From: Candidula unifasciata
Taxonomy: Eukaryota > Mollusca > Gastropoda > Stylommatophora > Geomitridae
Assembly (NCBI GenBank): GCA_905116865.2
Contig: CAJHNH020001597.1
Coordinates: forward strand, 87,001 to 151,000
Length of the DNA stretch: 64,000 nucleotides
Direction: 5' to 3'
The position numbers and the translations under genes were made by a program. Of this stretch, positions 10,666-21,700 are shown piece by piece; the stretch's first letter is position 1, and every line of letters begins with the position of its first letter. Below the pieces are notes generated by a model. That model did not search any database. It was not told where the DNA came from and saw only the letters and a list, made by a program, of their open reading frames with translations.

Positions 10666-12155
10666 GTACGATTCTGTCTTTCTGTCTCTCTTCGTCCCTC
10701 TCTGTCTTTCTCTGTCTTTCTGTCTCTCTCCGTCCCTCTCTGTCTCTCTGTCTCTCTCTGTTTCCTTGTCTCTCTGTCTCTCTGTCTCTCTGTTTCTTTG
10801 TCTCTGTCTCTCTCTCTGTCCCTCTCTCTACCTCTCTGTCTCTCTTTGTCTCTCTCTGTCTCTCTGTCTCTCTCTCTGTCTCTCTCTGTCTCTCTCTGTC
10901 TTTCTGTCTCTCTATGTCTCTCTCTGTCTCTCTGTCTCTCTCTGTCTCTCTCTCTTTGTCTCTCTGTCTCTCTCTCTGTCTCTCTGTATCTCTCTGTCTA
11001 TCTGTTTCTCACTGTCTCTCTTTTGTCTTTCTCTTTGTCTCTCTTCTGTCACTCTGTCTCTTTGTCTCTCTGTCTCTCGCTGTCTCTTTGTCTCTCTGTG
11101 TCTTTCTCTCTGTCTCTCTCTGTCTCTCTGTCTCTCTTATAATCTCTCTCTGTCTCTCTATCTCTCACTATCTGTCTCTATCACTCTCTCACTCTGTCTC
11201 TCTCTCAATCTCTCTCTGTCTCTCTGTCTTTCTGTCTCTCTCTTTCTCTGTCTTTCTCTGTCTCTCTGTGTCTCTCTCTTCACTCTTTCTCTCTCTCTGT
11301 CACTCTGCCCTTCTCTCTGTCTTTCTCTCTCTCTGTCTTTCTCTATCTCTGTCTCTCTGTCTTTCTCTCTGTCTCTCTCTCTGTCTTTTTCTGTCTCTCT
11401 GTGTCTCTCTCTTCACTCTTTCTCTCTCTCTGTCTCTCTGTCCTTCTGTCTCATTTTCTTTGTCTCTCTATGTCTCTCTGTCCTTCTCTCTGGCTCTCTC
11501 TCTGTCTCTTTCTCTGTCTCTCTCTGTTTATCTGTACTTCTCTCTGTCTCTCTCTGTCTCTCTTTTTTGTCTGTCTCTGTATCTCTGTGTGTCTCTCTGT
11601 CTCTCTATCTCTCACTATCTGTCTCTATCACTCTCTCCCTCTGTCTCTCTCTCCTGTTTTCTGTCACTCAGTCTCTTGCTCTTCCTTTCTCTGTCTCTCT
11701 GTCTCTATCTCTTTGCCTCTCTGTCTCTCTCTATCTTTTTCTGTCGCTCTGTGTCTCTCTCTTCTCTCTCTGTCTCTTTCTGTGTCTCTCTGTCTCTCTC
11801 TGTCTCTCTCTCTGTCTCTCTGTCCTTTCTGTCACTCAGTCTCTTGCTCTATCTCTCTCTGTCTCTCTGTCTCTATCTCTTTGCCTCTCTGTCTCTCTGT
11901 CTTTTTCTGTCTCTCTGTGTCTCTCTCTTCTCTCTCTGTCTCTCTCTGTCTGTCTCTCTGTCTCTCTCTGTCTCTCTCTGTCTCTCTGTCCTTCTCTCTG
12001 TCTTTCTCTGTATCTTTCTGTCTGTCTCTGTCTCTCTGTCCTTCTCTTTGTCTCTCTCTATCTGTCCTTCTCTTTGTCTCTCTCTCTCTGTTTCTCTCTT
12101 TCCCTGTCTGTCTGTCTCTATGTCTCTCTCTGTGTCTCTCTGTGTCTCTGCCTGT
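10666..12155. repeat. (TCTCTG)n array, 1.5 kb
   Basis: Imperfect tctctctgtctctctg repeat. Frames over 500 codons long are open in two phases and consist almost only of Ser, Leu, Cys, Val and Phe. It starts about 40 bp after the donor of the gene 1 exon 12193-12335 (minus strand). Confidence 0.95.
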
Positions 12156-12192
12156 CTGTGGCACTGAACACAATGAAATCAATGTTACTCAC

Positions 12193-12335
12193 CTGTGGTG
12201 ATAACTTGTGCAAAACATAATGAATGCCGAACCTGCTCCGCATCTATTGTGAATGTATAGCGACATCCAAAAGTTGGATTTTCGGTTTCGTTGTAGTTGG
12301 TGAGAAAGAAATCCAAAGAATGCAGTTCTTCCTTT
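12193..12335 (-). CDS. Gene 1 exon: second half of Ig-like module
   Basis: A 143-bp exon with acceptor ttctactcaacag and donor gtgagt, entering in phase 2 and leaving in phase 1. It encodes 47 residues, including LDFFLTNYNETENP and CRYTFTIDAEQVRHSLCFAQ. Two Cys frame a beta-strand-like stretch, and NET is an N-glycosylation sequon. The pattern C..YTFTI....VRHSLCFAQV lines up with C..ALYSVNLNKVSHKISVSCVV in the exon at 21028-21210, so the two exons look like paralogous halves of repeated Ig-superfamily modules. Assignment to the Ig superfamily is by Cys spacing and strand pattern only. Confidence 0.74.
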
Positions 12336-12359
12336 CTGTTGAGTAGAAAACATTTACTG

Positions 12360-12700
12360 AGCATTCATCTCATCTCGTCTCGATCCGTTGGTACCTTGCG
12401 GTGTCGAGGTGATGTATAATCTACGGAAAGTGCTCTTTTATTTGCTTCGTAAATGGGGATTTTCCATGGTCTCTGTAATTCCCTCTGTCCATAGTTGGCA
12501 TGGTTGGCCTCTATTTCGTTTCCCACTTGGTCTCTAGATCATTGCCTGCTGTGGTCTACTGTTTGTTGACATTCACGTTGTATAGCCAAACCATCACTTG
12601 CTGTTTCCTAATAAAAACTCTTGTCTTAAACTCAGTGTTCCGCATAATTTCATCGTTTGTGATTTTCTCTCTCCCTGTTATATTAAGAGCCCGTCGTGGA
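12360..12700 (-). pseudogene. Possible decayed LINE fragment
   Basis: Minus-strand frames give short LINE-like phrases (ITNDEIMRNTEFKTRVLIRK and YNVNVNKQ) resembling the region after RT, where many elements have ITNxEI.RRT. The match is weak and interrupted; it could be unrelated intron sequence of gene 1. Confidence 0.3.
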
Positions 12701-12714
12701 AATCTTATTTATGG

Positions 12715-12832
12715 TGCAAAATACGGCGTGATACTGACCACATCACCCAACTTGTGCCGATTAGTCTATAAAAATATAGGTCTAGCCCTATATGCCCTAT
12801 ACGCCTTAAGGCGTGGAAAACTGTCCTTTACT
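12715..12832 (+). mobile_element. SINE-1, 3' half
   Basis: Contains cgtgatactgaccacatcac, gattagtctataaaaatata and cgccttaaggcgtggaaaac, the family 3' end. The tRNA head is missing. Confidence 0.75.
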
Positions 12833-13044
12833 TTACTTACTTTACTTTTTCTGTCATTGTCCAGGTCTGTCATTGTAAACCATCACCCACGCCAGTCGAC
12901 AAGGTACTTGACGATGATGATGATATCATATTTGTACAAACAAATGCACATGGAAATGCATGATTTACTTCTGACATGCAACCAGAACTCTGTAGCACTG
13001 AACACAATGAAATCAATGTTAACTCTCACCTATAGCACCCCACA

Positions 13045-13838
13045 GCGAGTTCGCAAGAAGATTGTGTCATAGAGTGCTTTAATACAACAGGGTTGGCAAG
13101 AAGATTGTGTCATAGAGTGCTTTAATACAACAGGGTTGCTTTAATACAACAGGGTTGGCAAGAAGATTGTGTAATAGAGTGCTATAATACAACAGGGTTG
13201 GCAAGAAATTTGTGTCATAGAGTGCTAAAATACAACAGGGTTGGCAAGAAGTTTGTGTCATAGAGTGCTATAATACAACAGGGTTGGCAAGAAGTTTGTG
13301 TCATAGAGTGCTATAATACAACAGGGTTGGCAAGAAATTTGTGTCATAGAGTGCTAAAATACAACAGGGTTGGCAAGAAGTTTGTGTCATAGAGTGCTAT
13401 AATACAACAGGGTTGGCAAGAAATTTGTGTCATAGAGTGCTAAAATACAACAGGGTTGGCAAGAAATTTGTGTCATAGAGTGCTATAATACAACAGTGCT
13501 GGGAAAAAGTTTTTGTCATAGAGTGCTAAAATACAACAGGGTTGGCCAGAAGTTTGTGTCATAGAGTGCTTTAATACAACAGGGTTGGCAAGAAGATTGT
13601 GTCATAGAGTGCTTTAATACAACAGGGTTGGCAAGAAGTTTGTGTCATAGAGTGCTTTAATACAACAGGGTTGGCAAGAAGTTTGTGTCATAGAGTGCTA
13701 TAATACAACACGGTTGGCAAGAAGTTTGTGTCATAGAGTGCTATAATACAACACGGTTGGCAAGAAGACTGTGTCATAGAGTGCTATAATACAACAGGGT
13801 TGGCAAGAAGACTGTGTCATAGAGTGCTATAACAGACA
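13045..13838. repeat. 43-bp minisatellite, about 18 copies
   Basis: Unit ataatacaacagggttggca plus agaagtttgtgtcatagagtgct, with aaatttg, aagattg and aaaatac variants. It lies in the gene 1 intron between exons 12193-12335 and 14228-14426. Confidence 0.94.
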
Positions 13839-14227
13839 CTGTTGAAACCGAATACATATGTTACTCTTTTAAAGCTGAAAGAAAAGAAAAAAAGTGAAAT
13901 AATTATTTCGATTATATTTAAAGACCACACTCTTACAAAAACAATACTGGAATGGAAAGAAAACGAACAAGACATAGGCAACAATACAAGCGGCAGGAAA
14001 ACACTAGGATATTGACGAAGAGTAGTCACAGACTGTATACAACCAAGACAAGAGGCAGAAACTGGTGGACATCCATTGCAGTTGACATTAATTTTGAAGA
14101 CGGCACCTGAGTTTGTGAGAAATTCAAGAAATTATAGTAAAAGTGTGTAAAAGTCTTTGACAAGAAGTACAGTTAGCAACAAAATAAAACATTTGTTTTT
14201 CTCCGTTCGGAGAAATAAAATACTTAC

Positions 14228-14426
14228 TGAACGCACTGGGATAAATAAATGTGACTTCTTTTAACGGAAGTTTTAACTTCAGGACATTCCCGATTTCCAA
14301 CACTGACCAATGTGTTGTTTGGCGTTTCCTCAAAGATGGACATTTTGAGAGACTGCCTTTTCAGGGTGCTGGTGATACGACATGAGAGTCTCAACACGTT
14401 TCCTCCTAAAAGCTGGGCTTGAATTT
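14228..14426 (-). CDS. Gene 1 exon: first half of Ig-like module
   Basis: A 199-bp exon with acceptor acttttctgctttttcag and donor gtaagt. It enters in phase 1 and leaves in phase 2; the final CA plus the first A of the exon at 12335 makes a Gln codon. The 65 residues contain NVLRLSCRI, a typical Ig B-strand with its Cys, then NNT (N-glycosylation) and two further Cys (RECPEV, LSQCV). Together with 12193-12335 it forms one module of about 110 residues split by a phase-2 intron. A 22-bp tandem array begins about 55 bp upstream of the acceptor. Confidence 0.75.
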
Positions 14427-14482
14427 CTGAAAAAGCAGAAAAGTACATATAAACTTAGTTCTTATCTGTTAAACTATAATAA

Positions 14483-15845
14483 AAAACATCTTCGCTGTTC
14501 TAAAAAACATCTTCACTGTCCTAAAAATCATCTACACTGTTCTAAAAATCATCTACACTGTCCTAAACAATCTTCTTCACTGTCCTAAACAATCTTCTTC
14601 CCTGTCCTAAACAATCTTCTTCACTGTCCTAAACAATCTTCTTCACTGTCCTAAACAATCTTCTTCCCTGTCCTAAACAATCATCTTCATAAACACTGTT
14701 CTAAAAAATTCTTCACTGTCCTAAACAATCTTCTTCACTGTCCTAAACAATCTTCTTCACTGTCCTAAACAATCTTCTTCACTGTCCTAAACAATCTTCT
14801 TCACTGTCCTAAACAATCTTCTTCACTGTCCTAAACAATCTTCTTCACTGTCCTAAACAATCTTCTTCCCTGTCCTAAACAATCTTCTTCACTGTCCTAA
14901 ACAATCTTCTTCCCTGTCCTAAACAATCTTCTTCCCTGTCCTAAACAATCTTCTACACTGTCCTAAACAATCTTCTTCCCTGTCCTAAACAATCTTCTTC
15001 ACTGTCCTAAACAATCTTCTTCACTGTCCTAAACAATCTTCTTCCCTGTCCTAAACAATCTTCTTCCCTGTCCTAAACAATCTTCTTCCCTGTCCTAAAC
15101 AATCTTCTTCCCTGTCCTAAACAATCTTCTTCCCTGTCCTAAACAATATTCTTCCCTGTCCTAAACAATCTTCTTCCCTGTCCTAAACAATCTTCTTCAC
15201 TGTCCTAAACAATCTTCTTCCCTGTCCTAAACAATCTTCTTCCCTGTCCTAAACAATCTTCTTCCCTGTCCTAAACAATCTTCTTCCCTGTCCTAAACAA
15301 TCTTCTTCACTGTCCTAAACAATCTTCTTCACTGTCATAAACAATCTTCTTCACTGTCCTAAACAATCTTCTTCACTGTCCTAAACAATCTTCTTCCCTG
15401 TCCTAAACAATCTTCTTCACTGTCCTAAACAATCTTCTTCACTGTCCTAAACAATCTTCTTCACTGTCCTAAACAATCTTCTTCACTGTCCTAAACAATC
15501 TTCTTCACTGTCCTAAACAATCTTCTTCACTGTCCTAAACAATCTTCTTCACTGTCCTAAACAATCTTCTTCCCTGTCCTAAACAATCTTCTTCACTGTC
15601 CTAAACAATCTTCTACACTGTCCTAAACAATCTTCTTCACTGTCCTAAACAATCTTCTTCACTATCCTAAACAATCTTCTACACTGTCCTAAACAATCTT
15701 CTACACTATCCTAAACAATCTTCTTCACTGTCCTAAACAATCTTCTACACTGTCCTAAACAATCTTCTTCACTGTCCTAAACAATCTTCTACACTGTCCT
15801 AAACAATCTTCTTCACCATCTTCTACACTGTCCTAAAAATCACCT
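14483..15845. repeat. 22-bp minisatellite, about 57 copies
   Basis: Unit ttcttcactgtcctaaacaa plus tc, with ttcttccctg and ttctacactg variants. It begins about 55 bp from the acceptor of exon 14228-14426. Confidence 0.95.
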
Positions 15846-17062
15846 GTCCTAAAAAAAGATTTTACTTATTTACCATTGAAAGGGTTTGACGCCATAGACA
15901 GGCTCCCGCATGCTTGAATAGTTAGCAGAACAAGTAGATAGCTTGTCGTAGTCCAGGTGCAGTGTAACTTTGTCATTTTAGTTTACTGTTATGAGATCCA
16001 GGTAGTCTTGAGTATGTTCAGTGTGTTCTTGCCTCTCGTTTTGAAAAACTGCCTGCCACTTTTTATATATGAACAGGCGCGTACTTCGAAAGGTTACCGG
16101 GAATTTCCAATTTTCATAGAAAGGTATGGTTTCAAAATGATACGACAGAAGCACAAATTTAGATGTGAATTTGTTTCTTGGTATAAACAGTATGGCATCA
16201 TAATCGTGTCGACTGGCGTGGGCGATGATGCCTCTCCAACAGTGTATGTCAGTTCGTGTGTTGCTTATCTGAATACAGACTGTTAGTTCCTAGCCTCTCA
16301 GGCAGATGCACTCCGACTTTGAAGGAGGCACCCCCCCCCCAGTTTGTCGCCTCTTACGACATGCTTGTTGAAAAGGCAGTGGGTCTATTCTTGTTTTACC
16401 CCACAATTGGACCCCGGAATGACACAACTGATGTTTACTGTGTTGATAGTTAATACGATTTCTTTCGAAACATTCGGCCATGTCTGCGCCTAATTCTCAC
16501 ACTCACCCTTGAGATTTTTAATTATAGTTTTTGGGTTCTTTATTAATATTTTACCCCAGACGACGTCACAGGACAGTACGACATTTTAGAGGGTGGTAAG
16601 ACTGGGTTTTTCGGCTTTTTGATGCTTTTAACGACCCCAAAACATCTAAAACTGGCAGTAACCCCAACCCACTTACGTCCCACGGAAGAGTGCAGTCTAC
16701 TGATACAGCCAATTTACCACCCCCGGAAATATTAGACTGTCCCGTGACCTGTGGATTTCCCCTGTTTGGAGTTGGATATTAATAAAATACCTAGTTTTCT
16801 GTTCAGTGAAGTCATCCTCTATGGGATTCCCTGTCATAGAAGCGAAATTGAAAACATTTTTTTCCTACAATACATGACACACAGGAATAATGCTTAGCCC
16901 CGAAACAAAACACTTCATCAGGGCTGCCGAAATTGGTACTTATTGGGAGTGTACTAACAATAACAGCAATGGCCTGCTAGGAAAAAACAGCCTTTATTAT
17001 AGCACTTTTGCAGTGTAGGAGAAGGGGGGGGGGGTCTTTGAGCCTGAGGGTTTTCAAAAAAG
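15846..17062. other. Gene 1 intron sequence around R5
   Basis: Apart from R5 no feature is recognised; no splice-bounded exon found between 14426 and 21028. Confidence 0.5.
15990..16430 (+). repeat. Interspersed repeat R5
   Basis: tgttagttcctagcctctca, ggcagatgcactccgacttt, ttacgacatgcttgttgaaa and ggcagtgggtctattcttg recur in order at 41800-42080 and 52540-52800. Class unknown. Confidence 0.6.
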
Positions 17063-18445
17063 AGTGTAGGAGTGGCGGTCCAGAGTGTAGGAGTGTCGTT
17101 CCAGAGTGTGGCAGTGGCGGTCCAGAGTGTAGGAGTGTCGTTCCAGAGTGTGGCAGTGGCGGTCCAGAGTGTAGGAGTGTCGTTCCAGAGTGTGGCAGTG
17201 TCGGTCCAGAGTGTAGGAGTGTCGTTCCAGAGTGTGGCAGTGGCGGTCCAGAGTGTAGGAGTGTCGTTTCAGAGTGTAGGAGTGTCGTTCCAGAGTGTGG
17301 CAGTGGCGGTCCAGAGTGTAGGAGTGTCGTTCCAGAGTGTGGCAGTGTCGGTCCAGAGTGTGGCAGTGGCGGTCCAGAGTGTGGCAGTGGCGGTCCAGAG
17401 TGTAGGAGTGTCGTTCCAGAGTGTGGCAGTGTCGGTCCAGAGTGTGGCAGTGGCGGTCCAGAGTGTGGCAGTGGCGGTCCAGAGTGTAGGAGTGTCGTTC
17501 CAGAGTGTGGCAGTGTCGGTCCAGAGTGTGGCAGTGGCGGTCCAGAGTGTGGCAGTGGCGGTCCAGAGTGTAGGAGTGTCGTTCCAGAGTGTGGCAGTGT
17601 CGGTCCAGAGTGTGGCAGTGGCGTTCCAGAGTGTGGCAGTGGCGGTCCAGAGTGTGGCAGTGGCGGTCCAGAGTGTGGCAGTGTCGGTCCAGAGTGTGGC
17701 AGTGGCGGTCCAGAGTGTGGCAGTGGCGGTCCAGAGTGTGGCAGTGGCGGTCCAGAGTGTAGGAGTGGCGGTCCAGAGTGTAGGAGTGTCGTTCCAGAGT
17801 GTAGGAGTGGCGGTCCAGATTGTAGGAGTGTCGTTCCAGAGTGTAGGAGTGTCGTTCCAGAGTGTAGGAGTGTCGGTCCAGAGTGTAGGAGTGTCGTTCC
17901 AGAGTGTGGCAGTGGCGGTCCAGAGTGTGGGAGTGTCGGTCCAGAGTGTAGGTGTGTCGTTCCAGAGTGTAGGAGTGTCGTTCCAGAGTGTAGGAGTGGT
18001 GGTCCAGAGTGTAGGAGTGTCGTTCCAGAGTGTAGGAGTGTCGGTCCAGAGTGTAGGAGTGTCGTTCCAGAGTGTGGCAGTGGCGGTCCAGAGTGTAGGA
18101 GTGTCGTTCCAGAGTGTGGCAGTGGCGGTCCAGAGTGTAGGAGTGTCGTTCCAGAGTGTGGCAGTGGCGGTCCAGAGTGTGGGAGTATCGTTTCAGAGTG
18201 TGGCAGTGGCGGTCCAGAGTGTAGGAGTGTCGGTCCAGAGTGTGGCAGTGGCGGTCCAGAGTGTAGGAGTGTCGTTCCAGAGTGTGGCAGTGGCTGTCCA
18301 GAGTGTGGGAGTGTCGTTTCAGAGTGTAGGAGTGTCGGTCCAGAGTGTGGGATGTCGGTCCAGAGTGTGGGAGTGGCGGTCCCGAGTGTGGGAGTGGCGG
18401 TCCCGAGTGTGGGAGTGGCGGTCCCGAGTGTGGGAGTGGCGGTCC
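17063..18445. repeat. 21-bp minisatellite, about 65 copies
   Basis: Unit gtccagagtgtggcagtggc plus g, with a second type gtgtaggagtgtcgttcca. Since 21 is a multiple of three, frames of about 480 and 515 codons stay open (ECGSGGP or VQSVGVS repeats). The last units (gtcccgagtgtgggagtggcg) lead straight into the LINE module at 18446. Confidence 0.95.
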
Positions 18446-18620
18446 TTCTCTAGACTGATGAACATGGGGGTGCAGCCTGGAGCGGTAAGAAATAAAAATT
18501 TCACTAAGGGGACAAGACGTTCATTAACCAACACAGAACAGGCTTCATCATTCGCTTTATACTTGTGGAGTTCGGAGCTCCTATGGATCTGTCCGGAGTG
18601 CTGCGATGATAATCCTTCCT
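18446..18620 (+). pseudogene. LINE C-terminal module, plus strand
   Basis: Plus-strand reading SRLMNMGVQPGAVRNKNFTK, then ELLWICPECCDDNPS and a stop. This is the end of the same LINE ORF2 whose minus-strand copy is at 32985-33156. The 21-bp array 17063-18445 runs directly into its first codons. Confidence 0.7.
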
Positions 18621-18627
18621 AATCGCT

Positions 18628-18775
18628 AATCACAACATTCAGTACATGCCCACGTCTGCTCCCTCTCCCTACTTAACAGACAGCTAAGAGTTTCCATACA
18701 GATGGAGCTCGTTGTCATCTGGTTAACTACTCGTCTTGCCTTTCCATCTGAGTCCCGAGTGACGCATACGCGTAG
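18628..18775 (-). pseudogene. LINE C-terminal module, minus strand
   Basis: Minus-strand reading TRDSDGKARRVVNQMTTSS, then LLSREREQTWACTECCD and a stop. It is a diverged copy of the module at 18446-18620, oriented tail to tail with it only about 8 bp away. Its upstream edge merges into the CA repeat at 18776-18895. Confidence 0.65.
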
Positions 18776-18854
18776 TGCGACACACGCGCACACGCACACA
18801 AGCACACACACACACACACTCACTCACACACACAAGCACACACACACACACAAG

Positions 18855-18885
<31 letters not shown>

Positions 18886-18896
18886 TCACACTTATT
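18776..18896. repeat. (CA)n microsatellite
   Basis: CA repeats with cacaag and cactcac interruptions. Confidence 0.95.
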
Positions 18897-18904
18897 TATG
18901 TCTA

Positions 18905-19032
18905 AATTTAGAGAGGTCAAGCTCCCCATCCACGTCATTTGGCAAAGTGTACAAGGTAGGGCTAGATCTATATTTGTATAGACTAATCGGCACTTGGTGG
19001 GTAAAGTGCTCAGCATCACACCGGCCGCCTTT
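18905..19032 (-). mobile_element. SINE-1, 3' half
   Basis: Inverted family 3' end: gggctagatctatatttgta, gactaatcggcacttggtgg and cagcatcacaccggccgcct. Confidence 0.75.
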
Positions 19033-19069
19033 GATTGCATTATCACTTTATTATTAAATAAGGTGTAAA

Positions 19070-20295
19070 TGATTGTATGTTTGTGTGTGTGTGACATAAA
19101 TATGTGTGATATGTATGTATGTATGTATTGTAGTCGTGTTTGAAAACGCATGATTCTGAGTATGTATGAGGGTGTTTATAGGTAAATGTATGTTTTTGTG
19201 TGTGTCTGTGCGTATGTGTTTATCTGCGCGCTCGTGTGTGTGTCTCTCTATGTGTGTGTGTGTCTGTCTGTCTCTATGTGTGTGTGCGTTTCTGTGTCTG
19301 TGTCTGTGTGTGTATGTGTGTGTGCCCTCTTGTGTGTGTATGTAAGTGTGTGTGTGTGTGTATTTTTGTGTGCTTGCGTGTTTGTATGTGTCTGCGTGTT
19401 TGTATTTCTGCGTGTGTGTCTGCGTATGTATGTGGTTGCGTATCTGTGTGTGTCTTGTGTGTATATGTCTGAAGGTGTGGGCGTGCGTGTGTGTGCGGGC
19501 GTGTATCTATCTGTATGTGTCGGTCTTTGTTTGTCAGTACATGTGTCTCTGTCTCTGTGTGTTTGTGTGTACCTCTTTGTTGTCTTTGTGTCTGCGTGTA
19601 TATGTCTGTGTGTGACTGTATATATGACAATGTATATGTGTCTGTGTCTGCATGTGTTTGTGTGTGTGTGTCAGAGGTGTGTGTCTCTGTGTTTGACTGC
19701 ACGTGTGTTGTGTCTATGTGTGTGTCTACTTGTGTGTGTGTGTGCGTGTCTATGTATGTGTCTGTGTGTGTCTAGTGTATGTGTCTGTGTGTGTGTCTAG
19801 TGTATGTGTCAGTGTGTGTTTGTCAGCGTGCGTCTGTGTGTGTCTCTGTGTGTTTCTGTATGCCTCTTTGTTGTGTCTGCGTGTGTGACTGTATATGTGA
19901 CTGTGTATATGTATCTGTGTGTGTGTGTGAGTGTGTTTCTGCGTGTGTGTGTCTGCATGTGTATGTGTCTGCATCTGTGTGTGAGTGTGTGTATATGTGA
20001 CTGTGTATATGTATCTGTGTGTGTGTGTGCGTGTGTGTCTGTATTTGTATGTGTCTGCATCTGTGTGTGAGTGTGTGTATATGTGACTGCGTATATGTAT
20101 GTGTGTGTGTGCGCGCGCGCGTGACTCTGCGTGTGTGTGTCTGCATCTGTGTGTGAGTGTGTGTATGTTTCTTTGTGTGTGTTTGGATGTGTTTTTCGGC
20201 ATGTTTGCCTGTGTATGGTTGTCTGCGTGTGTTTGTCTGCCTTGGTGTGTGCGCGTGTGTCTTTGGGTGTGTGCGTGTCTGTATTCATGCATGCA
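19070..20295. repeat. TG-rich array, 1.2 kb
   Basis: Degenerate tgtgtgtctgtgtg sequence with partial longer periods (gtgtgagtgtgtgtatatgt recurs at about 19.92, 19.98 and 20.07 kb). Cys/Val frames are read-through. Confidence 0.92.
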
Positions 20296-20329
20296 TGTAC
20301 TTTTTTCGATTTCTGACTGCCAAGGAATT

Positions 20330-20490
20330 TTTTTTTACGTGCGAAAAAATACACACGAGCGTCCAAATTCATTAGCCAGAGAACAGGAGAAATTACTGAA
20401 AGTCCACGTGAAAAAAAAAATATAGCCTTTACCAGGGCCTGAACCTGGGTCTTCAGCACTCAAAGCGGACGTCATGCTTTTGTGGCAGTC
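20330..20490 (-). mobile_element. SINE-3, body and head
   Basis: acacacgagcgtccaaattc, gaaattactgaaagtccacg, then cagggcctgaacctgggtct: same order as 7160-7310, leader missing. Confidence 0.65.
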
Positions 20491-21027
20491 TAGACACATT
20501 TCCGATTCATTTGATATATTGTCTTTTGATAAAGTTTAGCACGAGTGACGTCCCAAATTATTTCCTAATATCCTCATGTCTGATTATGACTAGTTTTGTT
20601 ATATTAGGGATTACTGTTGTATTTTTCCTTCTGTTGTTAGCGCCGTGTTGGTCACTGGTAACACCATGTTTGTGTACTGAAACACTATATAAAGAGGTAA
20701 AGTCGGGAGATGTGAACCAACGTCATTGCACACAGTTATAAACCGTAAGTTCTCTGCCACCAGTACAGACAGCTGATAAGAAACTATCCGCCTGTGTCGC
20801 CGTCCGCACGCAACTCCGCAGCTACAGCGACGTTCCTCAATTTACCCCAGACTGTTAACTCTAGTACCCAATACCGAGAGACTGAGTGAGCCCCAGGAAC
20901 ACAGGTCGTGGGCTTCAGCGAGTTGTAGCTGAATTTGAAAGCGAGTCTACTATTGACTGCGCTAATGCCTTCCCCCTCCCCCACCCCGTAATACTATATA
21001 AATTAGCAGTTTAAATACACAACTTAC

Positions 21028-21210
21028 TGACAACACAAGACACTGAAATCTTATGAGAAACTTTATTTAAGTTAACAGAATACAGTGCTGTACACAGTCT
21101 ATCATCACACAACACATGTGAAACGGCTGTTGGGCGGTTAGGCTTTCTCTGGAAGACCTTGAGTTGTGACTCTACAGTCTTGTACATTGATGCTGAAAGT
21201 TTGGTCAAAT
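21028..21210 (-). CDS. Gene 1 exon: upstream Ig-like half-module
   Basis: A 183-bp exon preceded by a strong pyrimidine tract (ccctactctcacaactttcag) and followed by gtaagt, phase 1 on both sides. It encodes 60 residues beginning LTKLSASMYK. The 3' half has three Cys and the strand pattern ALYSVNLNKVSHKISVSC, which parallels the exon at 12193-12335. Its last base A plus the AA that opens 14228-14426 gives a Lys codon, so the join is in frame. It is the most upstream gene 1 exon I can support; the preceding half-module, signal peptide and promoter are not located. Confidence 0.65.
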
Positions 21211-21364
21211 CTGAAAGTTGTGAGAGTAGGGTTATAGTAGAAAAGTCTCCTCGGATCTGGTATCAAAATATTATCACCGCGGGGACTGTGCTGCATAACT
21301 TCCGTGTCGTTCTCCAAGCTTATAAAACAACTAGAAATTATCATTTGTGGAGGAGCTTTTCCTA

Positions 21365-21700
21365 AAACAGAACGAGACAGAAGGTTGTGGATAGACGTGA
21401 CTACCAGGGCCAGAAGTTATAGATCATCAACTGTATTAGAACTGATCGAAAGTACATTAGCCAATAGGTCTTGACTAGACATGACTACCAAGGCCACACA
21501 TCGTGGACTATGGAAGATCATCTGTGCCATAACTGATTGAAAGTACACGTGACAATAAGTGTGGATTGACTTGACTACCAAGGCCACACGGCGTGGACTA
21601 TGGAAGATCATTTGAGTCACAGTTTATTTAAAGTACACGAGACAAAAGATTTTAAACAGATATGACTACCAACGCTTCATAGCATCGAGTGTATGAAGAA
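21365..21700 (+). pseudogene. LINE C-terminal segment in four decayed tandem copies
   Basis: Four diverged units of 84-90 bp. Each contains acagaaggttgtggatagac-like and gactaccaaggccacac-like sequence, i.e. decayed RRLWIDMTTxATR. It is the same LINE tail as at 50430-50735 (single copy) and 58308-59455 (eleven copies). Frames are destroyed. It lies just upstream of the gene 1 exon at 21028-21210. Confidence 0.7.

Noticed and set aside
10575..12220. Open frames of over 500 codons rich in Ser, Leu, Cys and Val
   Set aside because: Pure read-through of the (TCTCTG)n array; several frames and both strands are open, and no domain is present.
19186..20459. Cys/Val-rich and His/Thr-rich frames on both strands
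   Set aside because: Read-through of the TG-rich array.
20511..20741. Plus-strand frame with a hydrophobic stretch (ILGITVVFFLLLLAPCW), possible membrane exon
   Set aside because: An acceptor-like ttatattag and donor-like gtaaca are present, but the phases do not match each other's neighbours, no partner exon is found, and it opposes gene 1.
21062..21140. Reading 21028-21344 as a terminal exon with stop at 21138 and AATAAA at 21062
   Set aside because: The alternative internal exon (21028-21210) has a much better acceptor, a consensus donor and matching phase with 14228-14426.
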